From Bacillus pumilus (lineage in GTDB: Bacteria; Bacillota; Bacilli; Bacillales; Bacillaceae), in NCBI RefSeq assembly GCF_024498355.1, contig NZ_CP101833.1:2027001-2091000 (forward strand): 64,000 nt of DNA. Direction: 5' to 3'. The position numbers and the translations under genes are program-made. Of this stretch, positions 61,059 to 64,000 are shown piece by piece. Each line of letters begins with the position of its first letter. Positions within the stretch are counted from its first letter, which is position 1. The notes under the pieces were generated by a model that searched no databases, had not been told where the DNA came from, and worked only from the letters and a program-made list of their open reading frames with translations.

Positions 61059-61820
61059 GTCTTTTTGATCCATTTGCATTTGAATTTGCTTTAAGATTTT
61101 CTTTTCAAGCCGTGAGACTTGTACTTGTGAAATACCCAGCCTCTCTGCTACCTCAGATTGTGTTTGGTCTTTATAATACCTTAAGTACACAATCAGTTTC
61201 TCCCGCTCTTCTAATTCCTTGATCGCTTCTTTTAGCGCGATTTTATCAAACCATCTTTCTTCTGAATGATCGGCAATTTGATCCAGCAATGTAATAGGGT
61301 CTCCGTCATTTTCATACACGGTTTCATGAATCGATGACGGTGAGCGGACCGCTTCTTGGGCGAGAACGACATCCTCTGGTGTGATGTCAAGATATTCAGC
61401 AATTTCCTGTACGGTCGGCATTCTTCCATGAGACTTAGACAATTCATCTTTTGCCCGCCGAATTTTATTTCCAAGTTCCTTTAATGACCGGCTGACTTTG
61501 ACTGTTCCATCATCGCGGATAAAGCGCTGAATTTCACCAATGATCATGGGAACGGCATAGGTCGAAAACTTCACATCATAGGACAAATCAAATTTATCAA
61601 CAGATTTTAGCAGTCCAATGCAGCCAATCTGAAATAGATCATCTGGTTCATATCCTCTATTTAAAAAGCGCTGAACAACGGACCAAACAAGACGCATGTT
61701 TTTTTCTACGAGGAGGTCTCTTGCTTGCTGATCTCCGTCTTGGCTTTTTTTGATGAGCTCTTTGACTTCATCATTTGACAGCTGTGCTTTTTTTGCTTGC
61801 TTTTTTACCTCCACATCCAT
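61053..61820 (-). CDS. sigF: Forespore-specific RNA polymerase sigma factor F
   Basis: A 255-residue sigma factor: region 2 (RFLNRGYEPDDLFQIGCIGLLKSVDKFDLSYDVKFSTYAVPMIIGEIQRFIRDD), region 3 and region 4 (YYKDQTQSEVAERLGISQVQVSRLEKKIL). First compartment-specific sigma factor, active only in the forespore after release from SpoIIAB. Third gene of spoIIAA-spoIIAB-sigF; 12 bases after spoIIAB. Confidence 0.97.
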   Translation of the reverse strand: MDVEVKKQAKKAQLSNDEVKELIKKSQDGDQQARDLLVEKNMRLVWSVVQRFLNRGYEPDDLFQIGCIGLLKSVDKFDLSYDVKFSTYAVPMIIGEIQRFIRDDGTVKVSRSLKELGNKIRRAKDELSKSHGRMPTVQEIAEYLDITPEDVVLAQEAVRSPSSIHETVYENDGDPITLLDQIADHSEERWFDKIALKEAIKELEEREKLIVYLRYYKDQTQSEVAERLGISQVQVSRLEKKILKQIQMQMDQKDS

Positions 61821-61832
61821 ACGAGCAGCTCC

Positions 61833-62273
61833 TTAATTACAAAGCGCTTTGCTTTTTGATAGATGCTTTGTTAAACGGATCGTCGTGCCCATTTCTGGTG
61901 ATGAGTCCACCATGACATCATCCATAAAATTCTCCATGATGGTAAAGCCCATTCCAGAGCGTTCTAAGTCTGGTTTTGTTGTAAAAAGCGGCTGTCTTGC
62001 TTCTTGAAGATCTGTAATTCCCATGCCTTCGTCACGGATGGTGAGGTAAACGACATGGTCATCTAGTGTGACATGAATATGCACCTTGCCATCTGGATTC
62101 CCATCATAGCCGTGGATAATGGAGTTTGTCACGGCCTCTGATACAACGGTTTTGATTTCTGTTAATTCATCTAATGTTGGATCAAGCTGGGCGATGAACG
62201 CCGCGACTGTTACCCTTGCGAAAGATTCATTTTGACTCAATGCAGAGAAGGTCAGGTTCATTTCATTTGTCAT
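61833..62273 (-). CDS. spoIIAB: Anti-sigma F factor and kinase SpoIIAB
   Basis: A 146-residue GHKL-type protein kinase that binds sigma F or phosphorylates SpoIIAA. Motifs: [15 protein letters not shown] (N box), [11 protein letters not shown] (G1) and [16 protein letters not shown] (G2). Its start overlaps the spoIIAA stop by four bases. Confidence 0.97.
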   Translation of the reverse strand: MTNEMNLTFSALSQNESFARVTVAAFIAQLDPTLDELTEIKTVVSEAVTNSIIHGYDGNPDGKVHIHVTLDDHVVYLTIRDEGMGITDLQEARQPLFTTKPDLERSGMGFTIMENFMDDVMVDSSPEMGTTIRLTKHLSKSKALCN

Positions 62274-62623
62274 GATGCCACCCCCAATGTTTGCAAAGCT
62301 GTTTGCTCTGAAGGCTCCATACGGATAATTTTAAATAAGCCAGACATATCAAATAAACGGTTCACCGCTGGCGAAATCGCGCAGACGACCATTTCACCGC
62401 CAAGCTGCTTGATTTCTTTATATCTCCCTAAAATCACCCCGAGTCCAGAGCTGTCCATAAACGATAAATCAGCCAAATTCAGCACGATGTGGCGAATGTC
62501 CTCTGTTTCCAAATAATTCGTCACCTTTTGTCTCAATGTTTCTGCGGAGTGATGATCGAGCTCTCCTGTCAACCGAATGCAAAGTACGCTCTCTTTTACT
62601 TGAAAATCAATACTAAGGCTCAT
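62270..62623 (-). CDS. spoIIAA: Anti-sigma F factor antagonist SpoIIAA
   Basis: A 117-residue STAS-domain protein; the phosphorylated serine is Ser58 in [14 protein letters not shown]. Unphosphorylated SpoIIAA frees sigma F from SpoIIAB. The ATG at 62623 has AAGGAGGAAG upstream and gives the usual length; the open frame continues 30 codons further without relevance. First gene of the operon, with a sigma H-like promoter upstream. Confidence 0.97.
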   Translation of the reverse strand: MSLSIDFQVKESVLCIRLTGELDHHSAETLRQKVTNYLETEDIRHIVLNLADLSFMDSSGLGVILGRYKEIKQLGGEMVVCAISPAVNRLFDMSGLFKIIRMEPSEQTALQTLGVAS

Positions 62624-62660
62624 CTTTTTCTTCCTCCTTGCTCTCATTTCGGATAAAGAA

Positions 62661-62689
62661 TGTTTCTCTTTTAAACAAAGTAAATCCTT
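62661..62689 (-). promoter_or_regulatory. Candidate sigma H promoter of the spoIIA operon
   Basis: Minus-strand AAGGATTT (62682-62689) resembles the sigma H -35, and GAGAAACA (62661-62668) the -10, with a 13-base spacer, 40 bases ahead of spoIIAA. The -10 is an imperfect match to RnnGAAT. Spo0A boxes were not mapped. Confidence 0.55.
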
Positions 62690-62751
62690 CACCATGACAA
62701 AACTAGTGATCATTCGTCATATTTAGATGTTCTTTTCTTCTCGCTCATAGC

Positions 62752-62779
62752 AAAAAGACTGCCAATCGCAGCAGTCTTT
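62752..62779 (-). terminator. Terminator after dacF
   Basis: Minus-strand AAAGACTGCTGC and GGCAGTCTTT arms followed by TTGCTATG; the T run is short. dacF-spoIIA read-through is known in B. subtilis, so partial termination would fit. Confidence 0.65.
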
Positions 62780-62784
62780 ATCCT

Positions 62785-63972
62785 TTATTTCCATTTTATA
62801 AATTCGGCCATGGCCCGTTTGAAGAAAGTCCAAACCCCTGCTTTTTCCATTCCTTCTTTTGCTTCTACAGGGCTTTCATGCAGTACTTTACCGTCTTTTT
62901 TCAAGACAATGGTGCCAAGTTCCGTCCCTTTTGAAAATGGGGCCTTGACATCATGAGTCAATTTGATTTCTTTTTTAATCTGATCCACATTTTCGCCTTT
63001 TTTCGTTAAAAGGGAGATCGGTTCAGAAGTGACAAGCTGAATTTTCTTCTTTTTCCCTTTGCTCACTTTGATCTCTGCCACGTCTTGTCCTCGTTTGTAA
63101 AGTGGATGGGTTGTATATTGACTAAATGCATAGTCTAACATTTTGACCACTTGGGCGTTTCTGTCCTTCGGTGTACTTGCGCCAAATACGACAGCAATGA
63201 CGCGCATGTTGCCTTTTTTAGCTGATGCGGTTAAACAGTATTTTGCCTCGCCTGTAAAACCTGTTTTCAATCCATCGACGCCTGGATAAAATTTAATTAG
63301 TCGGTTCGTGTTCACAAGCCAGAATTTTTTATCCGTGTTTTGACGAAGATAGTCTTCATAGACACCTGTGAATTTGGTGATTTGTTCATATTTCAACAAC
63401 TCTTTCGCCATTTTTGCCATATCATGAGCTGTGCTGTAATGATCTTTTTCAGGAAGTCCCGTTGGGTTTTGAAAGACTGTTGAGGTGAGCCCGAGTTCTT
63501 TTGCCTTTTTGTTCATCTGCTCAACGAACTGTTCTTCAGATCCAGCAATATGTTCTGCCATGGCAACAGATGCATCATTTCCTGAAGCAATTGCAATGCC
63601 TTTCAGCATTTCTTTCACAGTCATTTCTTCTCCTGGTTCAAGGAAAATTTGTGAGCCTCCCATGGATGCCGCATAGTCGCTCGTTCTGACCTTGTCTGTC
63701 ATTTTCAGCTTTCCTTGGTCCATTGCTTCCATAATGAGAAGCATGGTCATGATTTTGGTCATACTTGCAGGTGCAAGCTTTTCATCGCTGTTTTTGTTGT
63801 AAAGCACCTTCCCCGTGTCACGTTCAATTAAGATGGCTGATTTGGCTTCATGCGCCAATTCTGATGTTTGTTTTTCTCCTGGTTTTTCTATCTTTTCTTT
63901 TGCTATCGCTGATGGTGAAACCATTGAGATAAGAATCATTAAAATAAACAATGCACATATATGACGTTTCAA
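62785..63972 (-). CDS. dacF: D-alanyl-D-alanine carboxypeptidase DacF (forespore)
   Basis: A 395-residue exported serine DD-carboxypeptidase that limits cortex cross-linking together with DacB. Signal peptide (about 1-25), active-site motifs SMTK (near residue 68), SGN (near 130) and KTG (near 233), and a C-terminal PBP5-like domain ending FFKRAMAEFIKWK. TTG start at 63972 with GGAGGT seven bases upstream; the ATG at 63987 overlaps that signal. The promoter lies at or beyond the right edge. Confidence 0.94.
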   Translation of the reverse strand: MKRHICALFILMILISMVSPSAIAKEKIEKPGEKQTSELAHEAKSAILIERDTGKVLYNKNSDEKLAPASMTKIMTMLLIMEAMDQGKLKMTDKVRTSDYAASMGGSQIFLEPGEEMTVKEMLKGIAIASGNDASVAMAEHIAGSEEQFVEQMNKKAKELGLTSTVFQNPTGLPEKDHYSTAHDMAKMAKELLKYEQITKFTGVYEDYLRQNTDKKFWLVNTNRLIKFYPGVDGLKTGFTGEAKYCLTASAKKGNMRVIAVVFGASTPKDRNAQVVKMLDYAFSQYTTHPLYKRGQDVAEIKVSKGKKKKIQLVTSEPISLLTKKGENVDQIKKEIKLTHDVKAPFSKGTELGTIVLKKDGKVLHESPVEAKEGMEKAGVWTFFKRAMAEFIKWK

Positions 63973-64000
63973 GTGGCAGACCTCCATTATCGTAATCCTT

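Overview
This window is a chromosomal segment of a Bacillus close to B. subtilis. Protein similarity and gene order point to the B. pumilus / B. safensis / B. altitudinis group. That is an inference from recalled B. subtilis synteny; no database was searched. Nearly every gene lies on the minus strand, in the same order as the aroB-to-dacF segment of B. subtilis. No rRNA, tRNA, prophage, complete insertion sequence or CRISPR array was seen.

Layout by position. 1-9.8 kb: end of the aromatic operon (aroB start, aroF, cheR), ndk, menaquinone and heptaprenyl genes (hepT-menG-hepS), mtrB-folE, hbs, spoIVA, yphF-yphE. 10-18.7 kb: gpsA, der, ypzH-yphB-yphA, ypzI (plus strand), fni, ypfD, cmk, ypfB, motI. 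18.8-26.7 kb: spore germination (ypeB-sleB), prsW, ypdA, gudB, mecB, ypbG, ypbF. 26.7-34 kb: ypbE, ypbD, recQ, ypbB, fer (plus), FMN-riboswitch-controlled ribU, serA (plus). 34-43.5 kb: an M23/LysM peptidase, sigX-rsiX, resABCDE, rluB. 43.6-49 kb: dacB-spmA-spmB, ypuI, scpA-scpB, a YjcZ-like micropeptide and ypuF. 49-54.5 kb: riboflavin operon, ypuD, a DUF2164 gene, ppiB, ypuA. 54.5-64 kb: lysA, the seven-gene spoVA operon, and spoIIAA-spoIIAB-sigF with dacF.

Themes. Sporulation and germination dominate: forespore sigma factor control (spoIIA), DPA channel (spoVA), cortex synthesis and lysis (dacB, dacF, spmAB, sleB-ypeB) and coat anchoring (spoIVA). Respiratory functions form a second theme (menaquinone synthesis, cytochrome c maturation, the ResDE two-component system). 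Promoter-like sites matching sigma A, E, G, H, K, X and M consensus patterns can be read by eye in front of several genes.

Most unusual points. (1) The riboflavin operon is reduced. The FMN riboswitch leads directly to ribE; no ribD is present, and the ribA-position gene encodes only DHBP synthase (208 aa), without the GTP cyclohydrolase II half. The enzymes of the first pathway steps must be elsewhere or absent. (2) A roughly 175-bp intergenic repeat with imperfect terminal inverted repeats is inserted exactly at rho-independent terminators. Two full copies are flanked by direct duplications of the whole terminator hairpin (23 and 26 bp). A third, internally deleted copy supplies the last codons and stop of fni. 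(3) A secreted M23/LysM peptidase occupies the serA-rsiX gap where B. subtilis carries aroC. (4) gudB has no inactivating 9-bp duplication.
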